Shown: in pieces, positions 1-9,256 of the stretch
Position numbering within the stretch: the first letter of the stretch is position 1
Layout: the number at the start of each line of letters is the position of its first letter
From: an uncultured Chlamydiae bacterium
GTDB taxonomy: Bacteria > Chlamydiota > Chlamydiia > Chlamydiales > Rhabdochlamydiaceae
NCBI GenBank assembly: GCA_945952445.1
Contig: CAMFIG010000001.1
Location: 39,001 to 103,000, forward strand
Reading direction: 5' to 3'
Length of the DNA: 64,000 bases
Program-made: the position numbers and the translations under genes
The notes under the pieces: model-generated
Databases searched by the model: none
What the model was told of the DNA's origin: nothing
What the model saw: only the letters and a program-made list of their open reading frames with translations

Positions 1-186
1 AACTCTTATTTTATTTTTACCACAAAACTGTGTTTGTACAAAGAGTTTGTTTTTAGTAAACAAAACGGCAAATCTAAAAATAAAACATTGTCAGCATTGC
101 AAGAGGCATGCCTGAACTTATTGCTTTTTTACTATTTTTTAAGATGGCAAGATGGAAAATGTGAAGGGATTTTACGAGGGGGCATT

Positions 187-1410
187 ATGAGGTCTTTTTT
201 GCAAGCTATCTGGATTTTTGCTTGTATTTCCCTGCAAAGCGTGGAGTTAGGAGTGGATCTTTTTTTCTCTGAAGGGCATGCAGAGAAGCTACAGGGAAAG
301 AAAGTGGGGCTTGTTACTAACCATACGGGAAGAAATCGAGATCTTCAGCTGACGTACGACCTTTTTCTCCATAACCAGAAAGGATTTCAGTTGGCAGCCA
401 TTTTTTCTCCGGAGCACGGATTTTCAGGAGAAGCTTATGCTTTTGAAGCCTGCGCATCGGATACAAAACGCCATCCTATTCCCATTTACAGCCTCTTTGG
501 TCAAACAAGACGTCCTACAGCAGAAATGCTTAAGGGAATCGACATTCTAGTCTATGACATCCAAGACATTGGATGTAGGTCTTATACATATATCTCCACT
601 CTTTTTTACGTGATGGAAGAGGCTGCAAAGAAAAAGATTCCCATTTGGGTGTTAGATAGACCGAATCCCATGAGCGGAGAGATTGCAGATGGGACCATGT
701 TGGAGGAGTCTTGGAGATCTTTCATCGGGTATATCAACGTCCCTTATTGCCATGGAATGACGATCGGAGAGTTGGCCCGTTTTTTTAATGAAGAATACCA
801 AATTGGATGCCGCCTTACGGTGATCCCTATGCGTGGCTGGAAGCGGAATATGTTTTTTCAAGATACAGGACTTTCGTGGGTTCCGACGAGTCCTCATGTG
901 CCAGAGCCAGACACCCCTCTATTTTATGCAACAACAGGAGCGATTGGAGAACTCAGCTTAGTGAATATCGGAGTTGGTTATACTCTTCCGTTTAAGTTGC
1001 TTGGTGCTCCCTGGATCCGCGGAAGGGAGTTTGCTGAAAAACTGAATCGGCAAAAACTGCCTGGGGTTGTCTTTGTCCCTTTTTCATTTAAGCCGCAATA
1101 TGGCCTTTATAAAGGAGAGCATTGTGAAGGGGTATTAATTACGATTACTGAACCTTTGCGTTACCGCCCTTTTCGTGCGCAGTTGCTGCTTTTGGGGGTT
1201 CTTAAATCTATGTATCCCGACGTGTTCCGGAAAAAAATGGCCTCTTTGCCTGCTGAGAAAAAACGGCTTTTTTGCCTTGCCTGTGGCACTGATAAGATCT
1301 TTTCGATTCTAGAAAGAGAAAAATATGCAACTTGGGAACTGTTTAAATGCCATCAGCAAGAAAAAGAGCTGTTTTTGCAAAAAAGAAGAAAATACCTTTT
1401 ATACAATTGA
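187..1410 (+). CDS. Secreted DUF1343 protein, NamZ-like exo-beta-N-acetylmuramidase
   Basis: 407 residues from the ATG at 187, which is preceded by a GAGGGG ribosome site; the in-frame extension upstream to 34 has no such site. The first ~20 residues form a hydrophobic signal peptide. Family-conserved blocks are visible: GLVTNH (41-46), FSPEHG (73-78), DIQDIGCRSYTY (124-135), LDRPNP (156-161) and HGMTIGE (189-195). The DUF1343 family includes Bacillus NamZ (YbbC), which removes terminal MurNAc from peptidoglycan fragments; the same role here is inferred from family only. Export suggests action in the periplasm on septal or recycled peptidoglycan, of interest in a phylum with minimal cell wall. 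It stands alone, with the convergent minus-strand pair following after ~110 bp. Confidence 0.8.
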   Translation: MRSFLQAIWIFACISLQSVELGVDLFFSEGHAEKLQGKKVGLVTNHTGRNRDLQLTYDLFLHNQKGFQLAAIFSPEHGFSGEAYAFEACASDTKRHPIPIYSLFGQTRRPTAEMLKGIDILVYDIQDIGCRSYTYISTLFYVMEEAAKKKIPIWVLDRPNPMSGEIADGTMLEESWRSFIGYINVPYCHGMTIGELARFFNEEYQIGCRLTVIPMRGWKRNMFFQDTGLSWVPTSPHVPEPDTPLFYATTGAIGELSLVNIGVGYTLPFKLLGAPWIRGREFAEKLNRQKLPGVVFVPFSFKPQYGLYKGEHCEGVLITITEPLRYRPFRAQLLLLGVLKSMYPDVFRKKMASLPAEKKRLFCLACGTDKIFSILEREKYATWELFKCHQQEKELFLQKRRKYLLYN

Positions 1411-1520
1411 AATTGTTTCGCAAGTTCTATGAGTTAAGTCTGTGAAGTGGAATGTGCTTGTCTGAATCGGTTTTTCCAGGCTTCAATCATTGGATCTTAA
1501 CAGTAAAGAATACTCTGAAA

Positions 1521-2483
1521 TCATTCGGCAGATTCAAGGTGTTCTGCTTTGATAATCGAGCCTAGATTGTAACGATCGTCTGGAGGTCCATCCAGCAAAA
1601 GAGCTAAGGTTGTTTCTAGAAATGGTTTATTGGCATAATAGGCTATAATCTGCTCGCGAGCTTTTAGATACTTTGTTTTGAGAAGTTTTGTTTCCTCATT
1701 TGTTGTGTCTGCAACAAATGATGGAAGCAGTAGGTTTTCTATAGAAAGAGATCTGAAAGTGAGTTTTTTTTGGCTGTAATCATCGTAGAGGGAGTTGACT
1801 TCTTGCTCTTCCCAAACAGGTTTTAATTGTTCGCCTAAGGAAAATTTTCTGGAATTTTCATGGCCGTATCCAAGAAGTACTCCAAAAGCTTCGTCGTTTT
1901 TTTGTAGAGAGTTCCCATCTAAAGAAACCGGACAGTTATTGTGGTCTTTAACATTTAAATTTAAAAAAAAATTGGAGTGGTTTCTCTTTTCTTGCATCAG
2001 CAACGTGCGATTTGCGAGAAACATGAATTTCATGTTTTTATTCCAGAATGCAGGCTCTTGCCAAAGAAGAAATTGAGGATAAATAGCATTGACTTTATGC
2101 AAAACAGTCCATCCGAAACGAATGATGCAGGAAGATGGGAGAACTGAAAATAGGGAGCTTCCGAAGGTCTCTTCTCCGCCAAAAGAGAGAGCTTTGTAGC
2201 CGAATAGTGTGTACGCCCACCCATCCTCGCAAACGAGCATGCGAAGTGTTTTGTCTAAGCAATAAGCTTCCCATCTAGACATTCTTAGGATGTTTTTTTC
2301 TCCGGAGGAGAGAGGAACTGTGATTGAAATTGGGATAAAAAAGGCAAAAATAATAAAAGCAAAACCAATGAAAAGAACAAAATATTGCGCCTTTTTTTGG
2401 AAAACGCGATGTGGAAAAAAGCGAGATATCTTTGCTATGGCTATTGCTGTAACTTTTTTGGTTAGTGTCCGCATTTTCTGCAA
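1521..2483 (-). CDS. Membrane-anchored protein of unknown function, module copy A, large subunit
   Basis: 320 residues with a basic N-terminus and one strong transmembrane helix at about residues 33-56; the rest is predicted outside. I do not recognise a named family. It is clearly paralogous to the protein at 6139-7077: both have a block of type Y/F-x-LFG-x-KPL (WAYTLFGYKAL here, AFVLFGTKPL there), a G-x-L-x-G-x-G block (GVLLGYGHENS) and a similar tail (DTTNEE...LETTLALL). Its start overlaps the end of the small zinc-ribbon gene upstream by 22 bp, so the two are probably co-translated. An alternative start is the ATG at 2474. Confidence 0.75.
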   Translation of the reverse strand: MQKMRTLTKKVTAIAIAKISRFFPHRVFQKKAQYFVLFIGFAFIIFAFFIPISITVPLSSGEKNILRMSRWEAYCLDKTLRMLVCEDGWAYTLFGYKALSFGGEETFGSSLFSVLPSSCIIRFGWTVLHKVNAIYPQFLLWQEPAFWNKNMKFMFLANRTLLMQEKRNHSNFFLNLNVKDHNNCPVSLDGNSLQKNDEAFGVLLGYGHENSRKFSLGEQLKPVWEEQEVNSLYDDYSQKKLTFRSLSIENLLLPSFVADTTNEETKLLKTKYLKAREQIIAYYANKPFLETTLALLLDGPPDDRYNLGSIIKAEHLESAE

Positions 2484-2785
2484 ACCAAATCATAGAATAG
2501 GTTTACTTGCCCACACCTGGGGCAAGTCCAGTATGCTTCCCATTGGTCGCTGCTTGTTACATATAATCCTTCTGCATCTGAACCTAAATTAGGGACGGTA
2601 AACCATTTGCCTTGGTGGGATACCCAGATATTGTTTTCGAGTACAGACACCTTATCAGGATGGATGTAAGCTTTTTTAAATTCTTTACAAGGATCCCCAA
2701 AATCCCCAAAAAGTGTGTTGGAATGTAGACAAAGCAATGATAAAATAAATAGACTGACCGAATACCTCGCTTGTTTAGATTGCAT
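2462..2785 (-). CDS. Small secreted zinc-ribbon protein, module copy A
   Basis: 107 residues. Residues 1-27 form a signal peptide (basic start, then FILSLLCLH). The C-terminus carries two CxxC pairs, CPRC and CRKC, about 11 residues apart, typical of a zinc ribbon. The mature part contains short tryptophan-rich strands (NNIWVSHQGKWF, QWEAYWTCPRCG). It is similar in plan and motif order to the gene at 7119-7484 (VFVLNNGHSAIPL, then a C-terminal CPRC). It leads a two-gene run with the membrane protein downstream. No function is known to me; the exported zinc ribbon suggests a structural or binding role. Confidence 0.7.
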   Translation of the reverse strand: MQSKQARYSVSLFILSLLCLHSNTLFGDFGDPCKEFKKAYIHPDKVSVLENNIWVSHQGKWFTVPNLGSDAEGLYVTSSDQWEAYWTCPRCGQVNLFYDLVCRKCGH

Positions 2786-2916
2786 GTAATCCCCCTATAT
2801 TGTGACTTAAAACGAGCGTTTAAGAAATGTATTTACGATGCGGAGCATAACAAAAAACTTTTCTGTTGACAAATGGTTTTTTGCTTTCGACGGAATGAAC
2901 ATAGCTCCGTTTGTAG

Positions 2917-2943
2917 TTAGCAGTCTTATATCCCATCTGCTAA
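2917..2943 (+). promoter_or_regulatory. CIRCE-like operator (HrcA site) upstream of groES
   Basis: Left arm TTAGCAGTC (2917-2925), nine-base spacer, right arm ATCTGCTAA (2935-2943). Consensus CIRCE is TTAGCACTC-N9-GAGTGCTAA; the left arm differs at one position and the right arm at two or three. Seven of nine arm positions are mutually complementary. A TATAAT at 2956-2961 lies just downstream and is the likely -10, so a bound repressor would overlap the promoter. CIRCE/HrcA control of groESL is well established in chlamydiae and Gram-positives; binding here is inferred. Confidence 0.75.
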
Positions 2944-2955
2944 AAAACAGGCTGT

Positions 2956-2961
2956 TATAAT
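2956..2961 (+). promoter_or_regulatory. Candidate -10 box of groESL
   Basis: TATAAT directly after the CIRCE-like repeat. The corresponding -35 position is poor (CCATCT at 2933-2938, inside the operator's right arm). A separate TTGACA at 2866-2871 has no good -10 at 17-18 bp, so the true start site is uncertain. Confidence 0.4.
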
Positions 2962-2987
2962 TGACAAAAAAGCAGGGAGGTCGTACG

Positions 2988-3071
2988 ATGGTGGTTTCAA
3001 CTTTTCAGCAAGAAGGAGATCACTATGTCTACGAAAAATATTCAGCCTCTTGGAAATCGCGTGCTGGTTAA
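2988..3071 (+). CDS. Possible 27-residue leader ORF overlapping the groES start
   Basis: An ATG at 2988 is preceded by the strongest ribosome site in the region (AGGGAGGT, 2974-2981). It opens a 27-codon frame that runs through the groES ribosome site and ends with TAA at 3069-3071, in a different frame from groES. It could couple or dampen groES translation. It may equally be incidental; there is no evidence for its expression. Confidence 0.25.
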   Translation: MVVSTFQQEGDHYVYEKYSASWKSRAG

Positions 3072-3324
3072 ACGTTTGCAATCTAGAACATCAAAAGGGG
3101 GAATCATCCTTCCCGACACAGCGCAGGAAAAGCCTCGTCAGGGAGAGGTAATAGCGATGGGCCCCGGCAAAATGGATGAAGAAGGCCGTGTTCAGAAAAT
3201 GCATGTCAAGGTGGGAGATCAGATCCTTTTCTCTTCCTATGCAGGAACAGAAGTAAAAACTGAAGAAGCAGGATCGGAATATCTGATCATGTCGGAAGAA
3301 GATATCCTTGGTGTTATAGCGTAA
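3025..3324 (+). CDS. groES: Co-chaperonin GroES (Hsp10)
   Basis: 99 residues, normal family length. Start has the ribosome site AAGGAG 8 bp upstream. Visible family blocks are PLGNRVLVKRL near the start, SKGGIILPDTAQEKPRQGEV (the mobile loop that contacts GroEL), and VGDQILFSSYAGTEV. It caps the GroEL ring and assists ATP-driven folding in the cytoplasm. It is first in an operon with groEL 33 bp downstream, and a CIRCE-like operator lies upstream, so heat-shock control by HrcA is likely. Confidence 0.97.
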   Translation: MSTKNIQPLGNRVLVKRLQSRTSKGGIILPDTAQEKPRQGEVIAMGPGKMDEEGRVQKMHVKVGDQILFSSYAGTEVKTEEAGSEYLIMSEEDILGVIA

Positions 3325-3351
3325 ACCGAACTACATTTTGAGCAGGAGTGA

Positions 3352-5019
<1,668 letters not shown>

Positions 5020-5020
5020 T

Positions 5021-5251
5021 ATGCCTACCTATTCTTATCAATGCAAGGAGTGCAAACACCAGTTTGACTCCTTCCAAAAAATCACCGATGCACCTCTTGA
5101 GCTCTGTCCTTCTTGTGGACAGAGCTCTCTTGAAAGAGGGATTGGAGGAGGGATGGCAACGTTTCGGTTTCAAGGAGAAGGATTTTACGAAACCGACTAC
5201 AAGAAACAGCCGTCTTGCTGTCCATGTGGAAAAAATCAATGCGGCAGTTAA
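5021..5251 (+). CDS. FmdB-family zinc ribbon protein
   Basis: 76 residues beginning MPTYSYQCKECKHQF, the hallmark of the FmdB/CxxC_CXXC_SSSS regulatory family. Two CxxC pairs (CKEC, CPSC) form the zinc ribbon, and further cysteines lie at the C-terminus (CCPCG). The start lies one base after the groEL stop, so it is probably co-transcribed with groESL. Its role is unclear in all members; a redox or nucleic-acid binding function has been suggested. Its last 4 bp overlap the 3' end of prmA on the other strand. Confidence 0.85.
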   Translation: MPTYSYQCKECKHQFDSFQKITDAPLELCPSCGQSSLERGIGGGMATFRFQGEGFYETDYKKQPSCCPCGKNQCGS

Positions 5252-6024
5252 GGTTGAGATCTTTGGAGAAGGTATCCTCCCCAAATGTCTTCCTGTTGAT
5301 GTTGGATGCAGCTTAAGCCTTGGGCGCGTACCCAAGTTAAATAGGCGTCTTTCTGTTCTTCTAAAATCCCCGAGGTAATCCAGACGGGAAGAGATGGCGG
5401 CAAGGCGTCTTTTTGTTCATAAAAGGTCATATTCATGAGTAGGATGGCATCTTCTCGGATTTCAAGAAGAGTTTCTGCAGAGCGCCATCGGTCTTCACAT
5501 TGGTTGATTTTAGCATTGTGTGTTGCATGTTCGAGAGCGTAAGAGTCGATCTCGACGCCGACAACGGACAGAGCTCCCATTTTTAATGCGGCAAGACCTA
5601 AAATACCGCTTCCGCAGCCGAGATCTATGATGTGTTTGCCTTGAACGTGAGGAGCCATCATTTGTAGAACAAGACGCGTTGTTGGATGGGACAAATCTCC
5701 AAAGCCGGGACCGGGATCTAAGACTAGATGCTCTTGCGTGTCGATTCCAAAGATAGATAGAGGGACTTTGCATATCCCTTCCGAATAGAAGGGAGAAAAG
5801 TCGGCCCATTGGCTGTCCCAGTTGGTTTTTTGTGAGATGGGTTGTGCATAAGAAAGCCATGGGACAGGTATCTTGCTTTGGGAGGTTCTGCCATAAATTA
5901 GATGGGGAGATCCGTCAAAAGATTCTACAAGAAGAAGGTCTTCAATGTCGTAGGTTGCCAGTTCGTCCATTGCAATGTTAGGGTCTTTTTTTCCTGGAAC
6001 GGTAAATTCAAAAAGTAATTTCAT
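5248..6024 (-). CDS. prmA: Ribosomal protein L11 methyltransferase-like protein
   Basis: 258 residues; E. coli PrmA has 293. Motif I of SAM-dependent methylases is DLGCGSGILGL (134-144). The PrmA-type preceding block is PGPGFGDLSHPTT (104-116, usually PGxAFGTGxHxTT), and the late block SGILEEQKD matches. The usual substrate-site motif NxxANxL is replaced by LLMNMTFYEQ, so specificity for L11 is likely but not certain. Start has the ribosome site AGAGGT. It is convergent with the FmdB gene. Confidence 0.8.
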   Translation of the reverse strand: MKLLFEFTVPGKKDPNIAMDELATYDIEDLLLVESFDGSPHLIYGRTSQSKIPVPWLSYAQPISQKTNWDSQWADFSPFYSEGICKVPLSIFGIDTQEHLVLDPGPGFGDLSHPTTRLVLQMMAPHVQGKHIIDLGCGSGILGLAALKMGALSVVGVEIDSYALEHATHNAKINQCEDRWRSAETLLEIREDAILLMNMTFYEQKDALPPSLPVWITSGILEEQKDAYLTWVRAQGLSCIQHQQEDIWGGYLLQRSQP

Positions 6025-6138
6025 GAGAGACCTCTTAAAAGAGCTTGTAATGGTAGCAGAAAAGAGGATTGCTTTCGATGTCGAAAAATCACATTTCTTG
6101 CTTTCGGCAATTTCTCAACTTTATCATTTTTAGTGGGT

Positions 6139-7077
6139 TTAAGTTGCAGATAGGCGCGCAAGAGTGACCTCAATCATGTCTTTTCCTCTGAAAATTTTTT
6201 CTATGTTTTTTTTGTCTTTCTTATATTTTTCTGCTGTTGTATCTCCGGGGACTACTCCAAATAGGGGGATTGTTAGATTGGAGTCTGAATGTTCATTGAC
6301 AGGATCTAGCGTGGCTGATGAGGTGAAAGGTAAGTGTTTAAGATATTCCTCTACTTCTTGTTTATATCCGTTAGAGGGAAGATCTAGTTTGCCATTGGCT
6401 AAGCTAAAACACCAATCGCCAAACAGAGAGTTTTTGAATCCAAATCCAAAAAGCAGTCCTTTGGCAAGATGATTTTGCATGGAAAAAACATTCTTCCAAA
6501 ATAAAGAGTCTGGATTTTGTAATTCAAAGACTGCCTCCAGAGGATGAAAGTCAGTGTTGCCTCCAGCTTTTTTAAAAATCTCGTAATTTTCCGCTAAGGC
6601 AAGAGCTGTTTGTTGAATATTGACAAAGATCAGCTCATAACGACCTCGACCTTGTAAAGGAAATAAAACAAAAAGATGGTTTTTAAATTTTGCGGTTTTC
6701 TCAATTTTTTGTAAGACTTCCCATCCGTGGTAAGGATTGCGATCTAAGGCAGGGATTTTTTCAGCCTGATTTCTTACAGATTCAATCTTGATTTTTTCTT
6801 CTTCTGAAAGAGATTCAAACCATTTTTTAAAAGCTTCTTCATCTGGACTGGAATCTATATCTCGTAGTGTCATTATACAAAGAGGTTTGGTTCCAAATAA
6901 TACGAATGCGCCGTGATTTTCAAACATGAGAGATCGAAGAAAAAATTCTAGATCCGGTTTCTCTTCTTTGGTTAGGCATGCGCCTATACTGGTTTCGTGT
7001 GAAGTATTGCATTCTGTAAGAAGAAAAAAAATGACTAAAAAAAATAGCCTATATAGTTTATGGAATGATTTTTTCAA
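6139..7077 (-). CDS. Membrane-anchored protein of unknown function, module copy B, large subunit
   Basis: Open frame reaches 7191, but the best start appears to be the TTG at 7077, giving 312 residues with an immediate basic-plus-hydrophobic leader (KKSFHKLYRLFFLVIFF) and no overlap with the divergent gene. An ATG at 7128 is the alternative. The leader ends LLTEC, a poor lipobox. It is the paralogue of the protein at 1521-2483 (320 residues): shared AFVLFGTKPL block, GLLFGFGFKNS block and tail (PGDTTAE...IEVTLARL). Unlike copy A, the small partner is divergent here, so one half of the module has been inverted. Function unknown. Confidence 0.7.
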   Translation of the reverse strand: MKKSFHKLYRLFFLVIFFLLTECNTSHETSIGACLTKEEKPDLEFFLRSLMFENHGAFVLFGTKPLCIMTLRDIDSSPDEEAFKKWFESLSEEEKIKIESVRNQAEKIPALDRNPYHGWEVLQKIEKTAKFKNHLFVLFPLQGRGRYELIFVNIQQTALALAENYEIFKKAGGNTDFHPLEAVFELQNPDSLFWKNVFSMQNHLAKGLLFGFGFKNSLFGDWCFSLANGKLDLPSNGYKQEVEEYLKHLPFTSSATLDPVNEHSDSNLTIPLFGVVPGDTTAEKYKKDKKNIEKIFRGKDMIEVTLARLSAT

Positions 7078-7118
7078 GCAGAGAAGCTTCTTTATGGGAA
7101 GGTTGATTTTTTTTTGCA

Positions 7119-7484
7119 GTGATTGCATTGGTGTGCATCCAATCAGCGGGATTTGTTTCGGAAGCAATAGAAGAAAAATGCAAAACGTCAAGTATTTTTC
7201 GGATAGTCATGGAGCAAACGGACTCTGTTATATATTTTGATGGTGAAAAGCTATATCTTAATCCAGAAAACATTTGCTATGCAAATGGTGTCTTTGTATT
7301 GAACAATGGTCATTCTGCAATACCTTTATTAAATTTGGTTTTTGATAAAAATGGACGTTATGTACATTGCCGCAGCCGAGATGATTTCAAACTGAAATGT
7401 TCGAATCCGCGCTGCGGATATATTTGGTGGTTTAGTGATGAATGGAGCATCTATTGTCCGAGGTGCAATCCGATTGGCAGTTAA
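7119..7484 (+). CDS. Small secreted zinc-ribbon protein, module copy B (start possibly frameshifted at a T9 run)
   Basis: 121 residues from the GTG at 7119; no ribosome site precedes it. With one T removed from the run of nine T at 7107-7115, the ATG at 7094 (preceded by AGAGAAG) would read MGRLIFF then AVIALVCIQSAG, a complete signal peptide. So the true product may need slippage, a phase-variable tract or a corrected base. The mature part resembles copy A: VFVLNNGHSAIPLL, then C-x4-C (CSNPRC) and a C-terminal CPRC. It is divergent from its large partner. Confidence 0.6.
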   Translation: MIALVCIQSAGFVSEAIEEKCKTSSIFRIVMEQTDSVIYFDGEKLYLNPENICYANGVFVLNNGHSAIPLLNLVFDKNGRYVHCRSRDDFKLKCSNPRCGYIWWFSDEWSIYCPRCNPIGS

Positions 7485-7499
7485 ATTTTTTAATATTTT

Positions 7500-7554
7500 T
7501 TGAGTTATAGAAGGTTGTTGTATAGCTCAATTTTGTGTATAAATTTGAGTTATA
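7500..7554 (+). promoter_or_regulatory. Triple half-site operator upstream of the Fic-type pseudogene
   Basis: TTGAGTTATA at 7500-7509, its inverted version TATAGCTCAA (one difference) at 7521-7530, and TTGAGTTATA again at 7545-7554. The alternating orientation forms overlapping palindromes just before the pseudogene ATG at 7571. This is the layout expected of a dimeric repressor site. Which protein would bind it is unknown. Confidence 0.55.
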
Positions 7555-7570
7555 GAAGAGAGGTTGTCTC

Positions 7571-7885
7571 ATGCCTTGGAATTGGCAGTTGTCCGCATGG
7601 CCAGATTTTTACTTCCCCCCTGAATGCATCGCAGAGCAAGAAAAAAGATTTCTTTTAGGCGTTGGGAGTTGTTCTGTGTTTTTGCAAAAAATGGATCAGC
7701 AAAACCGCACTCAATTTATTGTCGACACTTTGAGTTAGGAAGGAGATCAGAGCTCTCGAATTGAGGGAGAGATTTTAGATCGTGAAAGTTTGCAATCATC
7801 GATCAAGCGCCATGGGAGCTTTGTTGAAAACCGGCGAATTAAGGCATACGCGATATTGGCTCAATATACAGGAAAGAGGCGCTGA
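7571..7885 (+). pseudogene. Fic-family protein fragment (DUF4172 domain only), with internal stop
   Basis: Reading from the ATG at 7571 gives an N-terminus MPWNWQLSAWPDF, then an in-frame TAG at 7736-7738, then SSRIEGEILDRESLQSSIKR and a final TGA at 7883-7885. The WxWQ...WPxF start and the S-x-IEGE-x-LD...SSI-x-R block are the signature of the DUF4172 domain that precedes the Fic (AMP-transferase) core. The whole catalytic Fic core is missing, so this is a decayed fragment. It lies directly upstream of a tRNA gene, a common place for acquired DNA. Confidence 0.7.
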
Positions 7886-7940
7886 TTAGAAAATCTCCTT
7901 GGAAAAAAATAGGGGAATCAGCCATGATGATGGCCCTCAT

Positions 7941-8014
7941 GCACTGGTAGCTCAGCTGGATAGAGTACCCGGCTACGAACCGGGAGGTCAGAGGTTCGAA
8001 TCCTCTCCGGTGCG
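7941..8014 (+). tRNA. tRNA-Arg (anticodon ACG)
   Basis: Complete cloverleaf: acceptor stem GCACTGG/CCGGTGC, D stem GCTC/GAGT, anticodon stem CCCGG/CCGGG with loop CTACGAA (anticodon ACG), variable loop AGGTC, T stem AGAGG/CCTCT with loop TTCGAAT, and discriminator G. The CCA end is not encoded. A34 would be deaminated to inosine by TadA to read CGU, CGC and CGA codons. The MBL hydrolase gene starts 13-19 bp downstream. Confidence 0.97.
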
Positions 8015-8026
8015 CACTTTTTGCGG

Positions 8027-8665
8027 ATGATCATGATTTTGGAAATTCATACTTCAGGTCCCGTTGAAACCAATGCCTATCTTTTGGGATGTCCCCATAC
8101 AAAATCCTCTGTTCTCATCGATGCGCCTTTAGAATGCTCTGATTGGTTATTCGATAGAGTTGCTCACTGGAATCTCTCGTCGCCTACCATTTTACTGACA
8201 CATTCTCATTGGGATCACATGGCAGAGGCTGCGATTTGTAAAAAGAAATATGGCTTGCCCATCTGGGTGCATCGAGAAGATGCAGAGAATTTACAAAAGC
8301 CTGGAGCTGATGGTTTGCCTTTGTTTTTCCCTGTCGAAGGGGTGAAGCCGGATAGGCTTTTAGAAGATGGGGATGAGATCCAAGTAGGAGAGATTCTTTT
8401 GAAGGTGCTCCATACGCCGGGTCATAGTCCGGGAAGTCTTTGCTTTTATGCAAAAGAACAGGGCTTATTATTTTCAGGAGACACTCTCTTCCAAGGCACC
8501 ATGGGTAGGGTTGACTTTCCTACTTCGAGTCCCAAAAATATGAAGAAGTCTTTGCTCAAGTTGTCTTCTTTGCCGGCAGATACGCGCGTCTACCCTGGAC
8601 ATGGGGAGGCCACCACAATCGGAACTGAAAAAAAATGGATTGATACATTAGGAGAGCTGATATGA
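8027..8665 (+). CDS. MBL-fold metallo-hydrolase (glyoxalase II-like)
   Basis: About 212 residues; ATG at 8027 or 8033, with TTG at 8021 also possible. The metal-binding signature HSHWDH is followed by HTPGHSPGSLCFY, GDTLFQGTMGRVDFP and PGHGEATTIGTE, the order found in the YcbL/glyoxalase II-like subgroup. It likely hydrolyses a thioester such as S-lactoylglutathione, or another ester, using two zinc ions in the cytoplasm; the substrate is unproven. The stop overlaps the next gene's ATG (ATGA), so it is coupled to the peroxiredoxin. Confidence 0.88.
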   Translation: MIMILEIHTSGPVETNAYLLGCPHTKSSVLIDAPLECSDWLFDRVAHWNLSSPTILLTHSHWDHMAEAAICKKKYGLPIWVHREDAENLQKPGADGLPLFFPVEGVKPDRLLEDGDEIQVGEILLKVLHTPGHSPGSLCFYAKEQGLLFSGDTLFQGTMGRVDFPTSSPKNMKKSLLKLSSLPADTRVYPGHGEATTIGTEKKWIDTLGELI

Positions 8666-9246
8666 CTACGTTATTGATTGGAAAAAAAGCACCCCACTTT
8701 TCAACGAAAGCTGTTGTTGGAGGGAACATCATCGAGAATTTTTCTTTAGAAAACTTCTTAGGACAATATGTTGTGCTGTTTTTCTATCCTCTGGATTTTA
8801 CTTTTGTTTGTCCTACGGAATTACATGCATTTCAGGAAAAAATCGGGGAATTTAGAGAAAGAAATGCACAGGTGATCGCCTGCTCTGTCGATAGTTGTTA
8901 CTCTCACTCAGCTTGGCTCCAAACTCCTAAGTCCAAAGGAGGAATCGAAGGGATAGCCTATCCTTTAGTCTCCGATCTCAATAAATCGATTGCAAAAGAT
9001 TATCAAGTCCTCAAAGAGGAAGAAGGGATCGCTTATCGCGGGCTGTTTTTAATCGATATGCAAGGGCTGATTCGGCATCAGCTAGTCAATGACTTGCCGA
9101 TCGGGCGCTCTGTGGATGAGGTGCTAAGAACGTTGGATGCTCTGATATTCCATGAAAAGCATGGAGAAGTATGTCCTGCGAATTGGCATGTAGGTGAAAA
9201 GGCGATGAAGGCGACTTCAGCAGGACTATCTGAGTATTTTCATTAG
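8662..9246 (+). CDS. ahpC: Typical 2-Cys peroxiredoxin (AhpC/Prx family)
   Basis: 194 residues. The peroxidatic cysteine is C50 in DFTFVCPTE, and the resolving cysteine is C171 in EVCPANW near the C-terminus. It reduces hydrogen peroxide and organic peroxides in the cytoplasm, recycled by thioredoxin or an AhpF-like reductase; no reductase is in this window. It is translationally coupled to the MBL hydrolase upstream. Chlamydiae lack catalase, so this is likely a main peroxide defence. Confidence 0.93.
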   Translation: MTTLLIGKKAPHFSTKAVVGGNIIENFSLENFLGQYVVLFFYPLDFTFVCPTELHAFQEKIGEFRERNAQVIACSVDSCYSHSAWLQTPKSKGGIEGIAYPLVSDLNKSIAKDYQVLKEEEGIAYRGLFLIDMQGLIRHQLVNDLPIGRSVDEVLRTLDALIFHEKHGEVCPANWHVGEKAMKATSAGLSEYFH

Positions 9247-9256
9247 ATAGGACCTT

